29,574 nt of DNA from an uncultured bacterium (GCA_937906635.1 CALCYP010000042.1:1-29574), one strand, 5' to 3'. Numbered from the stretch's first letter, positions 8,424-18,471 are shown. Notes: generated from the sequence alone by a model not told the origin. Program-made: numbers and translations.

Positions 8424-9176
8424 TTACACTTTAATTTTTTCAAAAACTTTTCCTAAATTCTCATGAAATAATATATCTGCGAACCTATCTTGAGATGTAG
8501 TATCTCTATTTATGATAACTATGTTTCATCATCAATAATACTGTATCAAAGTATTTGCAGGATAAACTGCGAGAGATGTTCATCAAATAATCAACAGATC
8601 TGAATATCTTAAAACTTCCATAGCTTCTTGCCAAGCTTTTGCTGGTAGTTGCTCTTCGTATAATGTCACATCAGGTCTGAGCATTCATCAGCAATCACAA
8701 TATGGAATATCTCATTTAAAGGTGAATAAAATATCAGGATCGTATAATTTTCAACATGTATCACAATAAACTCTTTGAGTTGTTCAGTGTACTTCTAAAA
8801 CATTTTTGCTTCAAGCTTTTTGGTGTAATCAGTCTATATTCTGAGTGATAATTGCTGAGAGTTTTCAGACTTCCTCTAATTCTGCAAGCTTTTTATGGGT
8901 AATATTTGGTTTCACTCATCTGCAATCCATTTTTTGTCTGTAGTATTCGAAAAATATTTTTGGTTCGTTGTACAGACATGAGTGACTGAGTAAATATTCA
9001 GCTTTGTATTTTTCAAATTGGACATCATGCTGATTGTAAAGTCAGTCTTTACTCCTAAAATCAGGCACTCAGCTTTCTGTAGAAACTCCAGCTCATCAGA
9101 AAAAGACGATATGGTTAGATTTGTCTATCAAATCTTGAAATTGTTTGATTCTATCTTGAAAGTCTGAATTAGTCAT
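8424..9176 (-). CDS. cobB: Sir2 family NAD-dependent protein deacylase (sirtuin)
   Basis: 250 residues. Removes acyl groups from lysine using NAD+, giving nicotinamide and O-acyl-ADP-ribose. NAD-binding motif GGAGVSTESGVPDFRS at 27-42, TQNIDGLHQKAGSKNVLEVHG with the catalytic His, a zinc module formed by YCDTCG and YCDCGG, and the RPDVTLYEEQLP and IIGGTSLAVYPANT segments follow in canonical order. Length is normal for the bacterial class. Several glycines are TGA. All arginines are AGA or AGG. It is the third gene after the membrane-anchored protein and tag, 60 bp after the tag stop, so probably in one transcript. The symbol is given for the family; the exact acyl specificity cannot be read. 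Confidence 0.95.
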
Positions 9177-9236
9177 GATTGGATATTATACAAAAATATT
9201 GGAATTTCAACATTCATGAGTGGAGGAATTCCTTTA

Positions 9237-9773
9237 TTAACTCAAAAAGCACTCCTTTTCATGAGAATTGATTACTCAGATTGCTTGAAGATAGGAGTAG
9301 ATTATTACACTTCAGACAAATTTCATTCATCTTTTTTGTAAATCTTTTGAAATATTATCCGATCGTTTATTACTGGTTTTTCAAGTTTCATGAATAACTT
9401 TTCAATTCGTGAAAGTTTTGAGATATTCATAGAAATTTCAAAATTCATTTATAATATTTTTGAAATTTTTTGCATTGTTTACACTGGCTTTGATTTTTAG
9501 TTTGTTTCTGATGATTCACGGATTTTGCATTAGTTCGCTAATCTTTTTTTCATCGTAATTACAGACCTTTTCAATATCAAAATTATCATATGATTTCCTA
9601 AAATTTTCTCTCTTATTTAGCACGCATTCTCGAGATAATCCTGCTTGAAAAGATTCTAAAATTAGCATTTCAAAAAGATATTGATCATCAAATCTTGGAA
9701 CTCATCGTTCATGGTCGTGATAATCAATATAGAGTGGGTTTTTTGTATTACATCGAGAACACCTTTTTATCAT
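9237..9773 (-). CDS. tag: DNA-3-methyladenine glycosylase I
   Basis: 178 residues. Base-excision repair enzyme that removes 3-methyladenine from alkylated DNA. Family motifs in order: RCS[CGA]CN with zinc-ligand Cys5, YHDHE[CGA]GVP with His19, LFEMLILESFQAGLS[CGA]E with the catalytic Glu in LILESFQAG, IIRNKLKIKASVNNA, SKDLQKRGMKFVGS, YSYLQAIGVINSHEKECF (zinc His and Cys). The three CGA codons at residues 7, 23 and 48 fall on the nearly invariant Trp of RCxW, EWG and LSW, strong evidence for CGA=Trp. Tag ends with zinc ligands and appears intact. Its ATG is one base after the upstream stop (TAAAATG), so translation is probably coupled. Confidence 0.95.
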
Positions 9774-9774
9774 T

Positions 9775-10614
9775 TTAGTAAGTCCTATCTTCTACATCAA
9801 AGATTTTCAAATCTGAAAAGTGTATAGCTGTATCTATACCATATCAATCAAAATAATATTCGTCATTTTCTCATATTGCATTTGCAAGATCTGGATTAGC
9901 ATTAAAGTTTTCTAGATCTGTTTTACTAACAACACTAATAGTATAAACTTCTCTAAATCCATTTATTCCAGTCCTGTTTTCTTCGTCCTCGTCTCATTTT
10001 ACCAATAATATTATTTCTGAATGTGGGATACCATTTTCGTCTGTATCAATTTCACGGATTAATCCTCAATCAAATTCAGATCATAATTTGAAAGCAATTC
10101 CACGGTATGGGTCATAATATATTGTATTAGTTCAGCTGATGGAATTTGTCTGTAATACATCTCATAAAATAAAAGCTCAATCAAATCAATCTTTTAATTC
10201 TGGGTATAAGCTGAGTAAATTTTCATCGTTCATAAAATCGTAAGTTTCTTCTTCATTTTCATCTGACTCATCAGGAGTACCTGGTACATCACATATATCT
10301 CATTCACAGACACCATATACAGGCTCTAATTTCAAATCAACATTATCTTTGTCTAATACAGTACAATAAAAATTGTATTTTGTTCATTCATAATTTACAT
10401 TTCCACTATACAAGTATTGTTTATTTACTTTTTTAGCATATGGAAAGTTTATGTTTGATAGTTCTTCTCATAATTCTGCCCTAACATGGTTCATACAATA
10501 AGTAGAATACAAAGGTAATTTTTTTTCTTTATTAATAAATAATCATATGCAAACGATTCCAGCAATCACGATTAGTGCTAAAATGCACAAAAAAATTTTT
10601 TTTCAAGTTTTCAT
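9775..10614 (-). CDS. Membrane-anchored protein of unknown function, paralogue of 4695-5312
   Basis: 279 residues. A Lys-rich start and a hydrophobic segment (FLCILALIVIAGIVCIGLFI, residues 8-27) give one N-terminal membrane anchor, with the rest probably outside. The first 100 residues align by eye with the protein at 4695-5312, including YSTYC, YLYSGNVNYEG and DNVDLKLE. The distal part is acidic (TPDESDENEEETYD) and then carries an unrecognised domain with YYDPYRGIAFKLGSEFDGG. First gene of a likely operon with tag and the sirtuin: its TAA is separated from the tag ATG by one base. A link to DNA repair is not implied by the sequence. Confidence 0.8.
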
Positions 10615-10850
10615 TTTTTGAAATATAGATTAAAATAAATTATAGAGTATATAAGGATATTTTTTGAAAAATAAATATCAAATTAAGTGACAAAAAAATT
10701 GATTTAATAAGAAAATATTTAAGTATGCCTTATCATTACAATTATTCTTTAATATTACCTAATTCCCTATATAATTCCAAATTTTATTGAAAGTAGACTC
10801 TACAAAAAATCAATTGAAATTTCTTGGTTAAACATTATCTTACAACCATC
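10615..10850. other. Intergenic region between divergent genes
   Basis: AT-rich, rich in stops in all frames. It must hold the promoters of both flanking units; only the plus-strand one is recognisable. Confidence 0.5.
10814..10841 (+). promoter_or_regulatory. Possible promoter of the MEMO-like gene
   Basis: TTGAAA (10814-10819), 16-bp spacer, TATCTT (10836-10841). The start site would be only a few bases before the ATG at 10851, giving a nearly leaderless mRNA. The -10 match is weak. Confidence 0.35.
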
Positions 10851-11630
10851 ATGAAAAAAATACTTTTGATAGTTTGTCCTTTTTTGATTGCTCTTTGCTG
10901 AGCAATTTTTTTCATAAATTCAAAAAAAGCTGAGATTCACTTAGCAATAATCCCACATTTTATGCTGGATACCATCAAGGTCGACGAATTTTATTCTTTA
11001 ATTCAAAATAAACGATATTCAGACAGAAATCCTGATGCTATTGTACTAATTTCTCCAAATCATTTTTTTTGGCAAAAATGAAATATAGCCGCATCTTGCT
11101 TAAACTGAGCTATTCGATATAATTTAGAAAAAATAAATTCAAATCAATTCAAAAATTTACCGTGTGAAAGCGATGTTTTCAAATCAGTATGAGATTCAAC
11201 TACTATTTCTGAACATGGATTGTGAGAACATTTTAGGTGGATAAACAAATATTTCTCTGGTACGAAAACCTATCCTATTGTCGCTTCTCCAAAAGCCATA
11301 GATTATACAGATTCAGTGATTTCCCAAATTCAGAAAATGAAATGAAATATTTTAGTTATCGCATCAGTTGATTTCACTCATTACCTATCAGAAAATATCA
11401 CATACGAGCATGATCAGCAAAGTATTCAAGTCTTACAAAGTTGAACTTGAACAAAAAAAGATTTTTATTATTTGGATGTAGATTGTCCGTCATGCCTATT
11501 TATCATAAATGAACTTTGAAAAAACTCTGGACAAATAGGACAATTTCGGTATAGAGATAGCTCTAGTACAATAGCTTGAAAAGATATGGGCGAGGAAAAT
11601 ACATCCAGAGTTTTTATGTATTACGAATAA
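10851..11630 (+). CDS. MEMO-like family protein with N-terminal membrane anchor
   Basis: 259 residues. An N-terminal hydrophobic segment (ILLIVCPFLIALCGAIFFI) anchors or exports it. The body shows the pattern of the MEMO/LigB-like fold: AIIPHF, AIVLISPNHFFW (family SPdHF), STTISEHGLGEHFRWI (family SEHSLE), IASVDFTHYL (family SsDlsHY), and a Cys near DCPSCLFIINELG where MEMO has its third metal ligand. The His/His/Cys set suggests a metal site. The cytosolic family works with radical-SAM AmmeMemoRadiSam proteins in some bacteria; this copy is membrane-directed, so its substrate is unclear. Two CGA and one CGG codon all precede Tyr. Seven bases separate it from the CapA-like gene, so the two are probably co-transcribed. 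Confidence 0.8.
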
Positions 11631-11637
11631 TAAAAAT

Positions 11638-12789
11638 ATGAAAAAAAATGTAATTATAAGCTCAATTTTGATGATTGTTTCAATAATACTTATCATAAGT
11701 ACCACATTTTGAAATAATGCAAAAACTTCAGATCAAAAAGATTCTTGAATCCAAAAAATTTATTCAAATATAGTTGCAGTTTTTAAACCAGCAAAAAACT
11801 CTGTATATTTAGTAGCATGATGAGATATTATGCTATCCAGAAATATCTGATATTTTGCAAAAAGAGATTGATACGACCGCATATTCAAGACATGAAATTA
11901 CAATCCAGTTTCATCATTTGAAAACTGCTCATGAGATGATTGTCTATTATTTTTCAATTTAGAAAGTTTGTTTAATGAAAAAGATAATGATATCCAAAAA
12001 TGATGATTTACATTTCGTTCAAATCCAAAAAATGTAGAAACATTGCTTCAACTTAAACAAGATCATCCAATGATACTTTCTCTGGCGAATAATCATACAA
12101 TAAATGCCACTTATGACTGAGTAGTTCAGACAAAAGAAATTTTAGATTCAAACGGAATTCTCCGAGCATGAGCATGAATATCTACATGAGAAAGTAGGAA
12201 ATTTGCAATATATGAAAAAAATGGAATAAAAATTTGTATTGGAGCATATTCTTATGATTGACAATTTGTCAAAGTCTGAGCATGAAAGATGTCTCGAAAC
12301 AAAACTGATGAGAAAATCATGAAAGAGGATTTAGTATTGATGACAGAAACCGGTTGTGATGCCAAGATATTGTCACTTCATCGATGAGCAGAATACAGGA
12401 TATCTCCAAATGCCGAACAAAAAAGGCTTGCACACGCTCTCATTGATTCATGAGCAGATTTGATTTTGTGATGACATTCTCACGTCCCATGAGATTTTGA
12501 AATTTATAGCTGAAAATATGTATTCTATTCATTCTGAAATTTTATTTTTGATCAAGCTCGATGAAAGACTACTCCATGATGAAACTATGATCATATTTTT
12601 GATTATTCTCTAAATAAAAAAACGGTACCAACTTATATCTCTCTCACTGCATGATTTAATATAGAAAAAGTAGAGACAGGAATAAATATTACTTTCGAAA
12701 AAATGGTGATGTCAACCTTAACAGATTGAATACCATCACCATTGGATGCTGAGACTTATTCATGAATTATGGAAAGAATTCAGAAATAA
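11638..12789 (+). CDS. CapA family protein (PGA_cap, calcineurin-like metallophosphatase fold)
   Basis: 383 residues. N-terminal membrane anchor (residues 4-23). The PGA_cap domain shows GGDIMLSRN (about 61-69), FFNLESLF, LSLANNHTINATYDG, ILSLH[CGA]GAEYRISP (about 245-257), GGHSHVPGDFEIYSG and YSFGNFIFDQA[CGA]G. These are the metal-ligand blocks of the family. CapA homologues take part in poly-gamma-glutamate capsule synthesis, but many family members have other or unknown roles, and no capB/capC lie nearby. The CGA in LH[CGA]GAEY (12382-12384) falls on the conserved Trp of SLHWGxEY; the CGA at 12559-12561 is also near a family Trp. Its stop codon abuts the stop of the convergent surface protein. 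Confidence 0.9.
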
Positions 12790-15700
12790 TTAATCACTAT
12801 TTTCAGCAACTCTTTTTAACATCAGCATCACGTATCATCTCAATTCCCATAAATCAGGATCTGTATTTGTGATAATTCATTCTCTTTTCAATTTTGTTAT
12901 ATGTGTAGAATAATAGTTGATAGTACCATCTTTCGTTCAATACAATAATCTGGATAGGGCAGTAGCAAACTCTTTTCTCGTTACTCATCAATTTGGATAA
13001 AATTTATTGTTTGGCATATTGACTCACATTATTCACAATTGACATGCTTTAGTTACTCAGTAGTCATATTGTTTGTCCAATGAGGTTGAAACATCTTTAA
13101 ATGTACAATCTCTATCAGTATCAAAATTATCTTCTCATAAAACATTCTCAGCATAATTTGCAAGCATTTTCGCCATAGCAATTCTATTTAATCCACTATA
13201 CATATCAGCTTCTTTGATACTATCTTTTGTCGTGATATCAAAATAACGTGCATATTGATAAGCTTCATTCATTTCGTCTGAAAAATTTGGATTAAATTTC
13301 AATGTATCATACTTGAACTCAGCTGAGTTATGGCTTTTTCAAACATTAATTGTTGTTGATCATTTGAAACCATCATTCAATCAATTAACTTCAAGTACAT
13401 AAGTTCATTCTTCGTTTATTTTTAATCAACTATAAAATGTTTTTCTTCATAAGTCCGAAGCTTCAAAAGTATAACGTCAACTATTGCTAAATGTGTAATT
13501 TTTCTTATTTATCAAACCTCAGTCTTTGTTTGATAAAGTAAAGATAACAGTACCAGTGTAATTACTGTATGATATTCAATCTTTCATAGCTCTAACTGTG
13601 AATGTAGTGTATTCTCAAGGGTTAATATCATTATCAAAACTGATAGAGAAAGTATTTCAAGTGTTAGATGAATTTTTGAAACAACGAATAGATTCTCCAT
13701 AAGCACCAGAATGAACCCAAAAAGAAATAGAACTGGACTGAATATGTATCATATTGTCTACATAGCTTGGTGAAGATGACCATAAATAAGCCTTCTGTCA
13801 TACAGCCCAAGTTTTAGCGTTTTCATAATAACGTACACCAGCAAATGGTATTTTGAAATCTTCTTGAAATTTTCTAACTACAATGGAACTATATAAACTA
13901 TAATTATTAAACCCTGTTATATTATTATCTAATTTCCAATATTCTAACAATTTAAATCGTTCTCACATACTTGGTATATGATATCATTCTGGGCATGGTC
14001 ACTGTCTTCATATCATATTTGTAGCTACTTTATTTATTATATCATATCAATAATTATTATTTGCAGAATCTCCGGATCATCATCGTAAATTATAGTTAAT
14101 TCCACTAGTCCAATCTATATGTCATTTATAAAATACACCACTACTGTATGGCATGTCTGGTCAGAAACCATCTGCATTTGTTTGTCCTATTACAGCATCA
14201 TAAGTTACTTCATCCGAACATTGTGACATGGTAGATCGACACCCTGATCATATGGAGAATCCATGATTATTTCACCATTGATAATGATATCAATATGATC
14301 AAGTTTTTGAGATGTCATTAGTTGTTGCTCATAAGTTTCTATCCATCATTGTAATACATTCTCTTGACGTATTAGGATTACATATAGTCAAATCATTCCA
14401 TATAAATTTATTTCATTCTGTATCAAAGTATGTAGTATTATCTCAAGAAATTATCCAAGTTACTATAGCATCAGTACTTCCAGTATTACCAAGTAAATCT
14501 TGGAAATTAAAAGTGTAGGTTCAGTTTCATGTGAATGTGTGCTGGGTATCAGTTCATGTAATTTCTTTACTACAACCAGTAAGAGTAGCTACTACATTTC
14601 ATGTTGTTGCTCATGTTGTACTGTATGATACATCACAAGTTGGCTTAACTTTATCAATTCGATCAACAGTAGCCGTAGCTTCTCAAGTATTACCAGCTAA
14701 ATCTTGGAATTCAAAAGTGTGAGTTCAATTTTCAGCAAATGTATATCCAGTCTCTTCAGTAGTAATCTCTTCACTACATCAGGTTAGGTAAGCAAGCACA
14801 TCTTGATTAGTTCGTCAGGTAGTACTGTATTCTATATCACATGTAGGAGCAACTTTGTCAATTCGATCAACTGTGGCGATAGCCTCTCAAGAATTACCCG
14901 CTAAGTCTTCAAATTCAAAAGTATGAGTTCAATTTTCAGTAAATGTATACCCAGTTTCTTCTGCAATAATTTCTTCACTACATCAGGTTAGGTAAGCGAC
15001 AACATCTTGATTAGTTTGTCAGGTAGAACTATACGCTATATCACAGGTAGGATGTGTTTTATCTATCCAAGTCACATTAGAATACGAATATCGATAGTTA
15101 TTCATTCAATTCTTATACAAGAATGTATGAGATCAATTTTCGTTAAAAGAATGTTCTAATTCTGATCAATACACTTCTCAATTACATCAAGTTAAATAGG
15201 CAATTACACCAGAATTAGTAGGAGATTCTGTATCATAACCAATAGAACAATTTGGTATTTCAACAGGAATTAATGTATATCAATTTCATGGTACACTTTC
15301 ATGTAGGGTATAAACTAAAGATCCAGAAGCATTATTGTTTGGAACAAGTTTTAATATAACATCTCAAGCTCTACTAACAGGAAATATAGCTTTCTTTTCA
15401 TCCAATTCTACTCACTGTAGGTGTTGAAAGGCTCACTCAACCTCATCCCAAAAATATATATCTAACCATCAACTATCAGTTGTCTCCCAAGATATTGTTG
15501 CAATATTATTTTCTATAACTGATGACAGTGAAGATATATTTGCCATTGTTGTGTCTAAAGTGGTACCGAAGACACCAGACAAATTCATAGATCTTTTTCA
15601 AAGATTTCATGCTTCATCAGAGAACCAAAATTCGTGCGTTCATCTATGATGGAATAGATAGGTTAGAGGTATATCTTCATCGATTTGAAATATCTCTTCA

Positions 15701-16140
15701 TCACATCAAGTTATATATGCTATAACATTATCTAAATCAATAGCTCTGTATTCTGCAAGACAATTAGGAGCAGCTTTATCAATCCAATCAACAGTGGCAA
15801 TAATATTTCCAATATCTCCATTTGAATCTTTGAAATCAAAAGTGTGTGTTCAATTTCCAGTAAATGTATATTCACTCTCTTCAGCCGAGATTCCTTCGCT
15901 ACATCAAGTTAGGTAAGCAACTACATCTTGATTAGTAGGTCATGTAGTACTATACTGTATACTACATGGATTTTCTTCCTCATCTGCAAAAGTGCTATTG
16001 ATTGTACTTGCTGTATGTATTCCAACCAATGCTAAAATTCCACTGCACAAAGCTCCAAATAAATATTTCCTATGGTGTCTTTTCAAGTGAATAATTACTT
16101 TTTTACCATGATTTTTTAGTTTAGTATGAAAGTTTTTCAT
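12790..16140 (-). CDS. Large surface protein: Ig-like repeats, FISUMP-like domain, SLH domains
   Basis: 1116 residues with no TAA or TAG in frame. The N-terminus is basic with a hydrophobic stretch (residues 26-45) and a probable signal cleavage near TFADEEE (about 51-56). Residues about 60-562 hold six Ig-like repeats of the form C..YSTTG.TNQDV.AYLTGCSEEI...FT.NGTHTFEF.DLAGN.G.A.ATVDWIDK. A FISUMP-like domain (about 570-845) follows, with FDTEGNKFIWNDLTIC, MMDRNLGATT, YQWGNNHGF, QGPCPEGYHIPS, YLWSSSP and SIRCFK. An NTFSISFDND...PGEYTTFTVRA region is next, and S-layer homology segments (about 960-1116) contain NRIAMAKMLANYA, VTRKEFATALSRLLYG and LWELRGYVMLMLKRVAE. SLH domains usually bind envelope polymers, so this is probably a cell-surface adhesin or S-layer-associated protein. 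CGA occurs seven times; at residues 426 and 494 it replaces TGG of the repeat WIDK. Confidence 0.92.
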
Positions 16141-16177
16141 TTTTTTTGTTTATCGAAATAAAAATATTTCATACACA

Positions 16178-16205
16178 ATTATAATCAGAAAATTTTTTTT
16201 GTCAA
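16178..16205 (-). promoter_or_regulatory. Promoter of the large surface protein
   Basis: Minus strand TTGACA (16200-16205), 16-bp spacer, TATAAT (16178-16183): both hexamers match the sigma70 consensus exactly. It is divergent from the promoter at 16224-16251. Confidence 0.75.
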
Positions 16206-16223
16206 ATTTTTGAGCACTTTTTA

Positions 16224-16251
16224 TTGACTTATTTTTGAAATTTAGTATAAT
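16224..16251 (+). promoter_or_regulatory. Promoter of the small gene at 16283
   Basis: TTGACT (16224-16229), 16-bp spacer, TATAAT (16246-16251); one mismatch to consensus. The predicted start is about 25 bases before the ATG. Confidence 0.7.
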
Positions 16252-16282
16252 TGTGTCAGAATAACTAACAAAATAATTAATT

Positions 16283-16570
16283 ATGGATAAACTTATCGAA
16301 AGAAAAGTTGAGGCTTTTAAGAAAAAGTGGCTTCAACTCAAAGGCCAAGAGTCGACCGACAAAATCATTTGGTATTTCAAAAAGGGTATCGAAAAACAAC
16401 AGCAACTTATAGCAGAAGGCCAGCCAATCATTGTGGCCGAAAGATGCTATGATTCTGCAGATGTCTTGTTGACTGATGATGAACATTACCCTTCTCGTGG
16501 AGAATACGAAAACTGCAAACAAGCATTTTCACTTGGTTTCTTCACGAATTTACAGGTGTACTACATCTAA
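16283..16570 (+). CDS. Small soluble protein of unknown function with atypical codon use
   Basis: 95 residues, MDKLIERKVEAFKKKWLQLK at the N-terminus, largely helical in the first half (Lys, Gln and Glu rich) and ending FTNLQVYYI. No signal, membrane segment or known motif. Unlike every neighbour it has no TGA codon: all its glycines are GGC, GGT or GGA, it uses GCC, ATC, GTC, ACC and ACG freely, and arginines are AGA and CGT. It is therefore readable in the standard code. It has a strong promoter of its own. Codon choice could reflect high expression or recent transfer. Its last codons run into the prfA terminator hairpin on the other strand. Confidence 0.75.
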   Translation: MDKLIERKVEAFKKKWLQLKGQESTDKIIWYFKKGIEKQQQLIAEGQPIIVAERCYDSADVLLTDDEHYPSRGEYENCKQAFSLGFFTNLQVYYI

Positions 16571-16594
16571 AAAAACTCCCGCATATTGCGGGAG
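16569..16594 (-). terminator. Rho-independent terminator of prfA
   Basis: CTCCCGCA - TAT - TGCGGGAG (16576-16594), an 8-bp GC-rich stem with a 3-base loop. On the minus strand it is followed by a run of seven T (complement of the A-tract 16569-16575), so it terminates the prfA transcript. The plus side lacks a T-run. Confidence 0.85.
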
Positions 16595-16614
16595 CTTCCT
16601 GTTATTCAAATATT

Positions 16615-17691
16615 TTATTTACTTTTTTCTACTTTCTCCAAAAGCATTGCTTGATTTTCTACTACTAAACTATTTAATACATCATCTAATTCTCAAGCAA
16701 GAATTACAGGAATATTTGACCAAGATTTGTGGATTCTATGATCAGTGATTCTGTCCTGTGGGAAATTATATGTCCTAATTTTTTCTGATCTATCTCAGGT
16801 TCCTATTTGATTTCATCTGAGCTCTTTTTGCTCTTTTTGTTGCTTGTCTAATTCTATCTGATAAAGTCTGGATTTCAATACTTCAAAAGCTTTTTCTTTA
16901 TTTTTTATCTGTGATTTGCTATCTCAAATGTCTACAATTATTCATGTAGGGATATGGTGTAACCTAATTCATGTCTGATTCTTATTAGCATTTTGTCATC
17001 ATGAAGAAGATGCTGCATAAGTATCCATTGTCACATCTTTTGGATCGATGTATATGCTTACATCATCCACTTCTGGCATGATAGCTACTGTCACAGTCGA
17101 AGTATGTACTCTTCCCTGTGATTCAGTTTCTGGAATTCTCTGTACTCTATGTACTCATGATTCAAATTTCATGAGAGAGTAAACCTTATCTCAGCTAATT
17201 TTTACCATCACAAATTTTACTCATCAAATATCTGTCAGCTGTTCTTCTACGATTTCTGGTTTCCATCATTTTTTTTGAGCAAATGATAGGTACATTTTCA
17301 GTAGCTCTGCTCCAAAAAGTGCAGCCTCATCTCATCAAGCAGCTGGTCTAATTTCCAAAAAGATATTTTTGTCATCATTTGGATCTTGTGGCAAAAGTGC
17401 AATTTTCAACTTACTTTCTACTTCAGTCAATTTCTCTTCAGAGTCTTTCTTTTGCTCTTTCGCAATTTCCAACATTTCTTCATCACTTTCAGTATTCAAA
17501 ATCTCTTTGGCTTCTTCCAGTTGCTTCCAAAGTGTCGTATATTCTTTTGCCAAATCATATCTTTCTTGCATACTAGAAATTTCCTTATTTATTTTTATGG
17601 ATTCTTTTGGATCAGCAATTACTTCTGGTGAAATTGACTTTGCCATCAATTCTTCATATTTTTCTATAATTCAATTTAATTTTTCAATCAT
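16615..17691 (-). CDS. prfA: Peptide chain release factor 1
   Basis: 358 residues (E. coli RF1 has 360). Recognises UAA and UAG and hydrolyses peptidyl-tRNA on the ribosome. N-terminal helical domain, then IRPAAGGDEAALFGAEL (about 114-130), the stop-recognition tripeptide in QRIPETESQGRVHT (Pro187-Glu188-Thr189, the PxT type of RF1, not SPF of RF2) and the catalytic ASSSGGQNANK (Gly231-Gly232-Gln233). Both GGQ glycines are TGA codons. The family end HRIHKSWSNI...GELDDVLNSL is intact. An RF1 and no RF2 in view agrees with UGA not being a stop. ATG 17689-17691 lies 10 bases after a repeat-derived hairpin. It is the last gene of the secG operon and ends in a terminator at 16569-16594. Confidence 0.97.
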
Positions 17692-17697
17692 TTGAGA

Positions 17698-17822
17698 AAA
17701 AATTTTATGAAATAAAATTTTTTGGCTGATAGCCTATAGCTGATAGCTAATAGATTCATATATTGGAGAATCAAAAGATTCCTTCGCTATTAGCCATCAG
17801 CCATGCGCTATTAGCTAATAAA
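17698..17822. repeat. TAGC-rich imperfect hairpin repeat, copy 2 (prfA leader)
   Basis: AAATTTTATGAAATAAAATTT followed by GGCTGATAGCCTATAGCTGATAGC and, after about 30 bases, GCTATTAGCCATCAGCC and GCTATTAGCTAATA. The two-part structure and its orientation relative to the downstream start codon are the same as before dnaK (2390-2495). The stop codon of the site-2 protease lies inside its distal end. Confidence 0.7.
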
Positions 17823-18471
17823 AAATATTTGCAAAAAAAGTGAATATAAATTTAAATATTGCATATGAAGTTGTAGACAAGAAATTTCATATAGGACTTT
17901 TTCATACGAGTACTAAAATCAGGAAAGCAATTACAATATATTGTGTATATTTCTCTATTTTTTCAGCAAACTTCAAAGAAATAATTTTCACAATCCTGAA
18001 TCAATCAAGTGGTGGTAGGGGAATCATATTAAATACCGCTAATGTGATATTTATCATAGAAAATTGCATCAAAAAACTAGTCACAAATCAAAAATTTCAT
18101 GTCATAATATTTTCTAATCATATTCAAGTAATTTTGGCAGAAACGAGCATGACAAAGATTCCCGAAATAGCTAAAACAAGATTCATTGCTGGTCATGCTA
18201 AAGCTACCAAAAATTCTCATTTTACAGGATTTTTGTAGTAGGTCGGATTTATTTGTACTGGTTTTCACCATCAAAATCAAATCAAAAATATCATCAAAAA
18301 TCATATAGGGTCTATATGTTTAAATGGATTTGTAGTCAATCTTCATTGTAATTTCGGAGTAGGATCACCTAATTTATATGAAACATATGCATGTGAATAT
18401 TCATGCAATCAAATTGCTATCAATAAAATAATAGCCAAAGTAACTATATCCAAAACATTACTAGCAAACAT
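17815..18471 (-). CDS. Site-2 protease family protein (peptidase M50)
   Basis: 218 residues, polytopic membrane zinc protease of the small (group III-like) site-2 protease type. Zinc motif HEYSH at 23-27 in the first transmembrane helix; then LGDPTPKLQGRLTTNPFKHI and DPIG, GFGWGKPVQINPTYYKNP, LALAGPAMN, and the third zinc ligand in FNMIPLPPLDGFRI. These elements are in canonical order, so it should be active; it probably cleaves membrane proteins within the bilayer. Glycines of LAGP and LDG are TGA. The start is 6 bases after the peptide-binding protein stop. It ends with TAG 17815-17817 at the edge of a repeat, so the last few residues (FANIFY) may have been altered by the insertion. Confidence 0.93.

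Noticed and set aside
9237..9773. Apparent frameshift in tag
   Set aside because: A first reading seemed to need a frame change near 9370. Rechecking codon by codon showed one continuous frame from 9773 to 9237 with all family motifs, so the gene is intact.
17840..18238. 132-residue plus-strand ORF
   Set aside because: Antisense to the site-2 protease, which shows HEYSH and the other family motifs on the minus strand.
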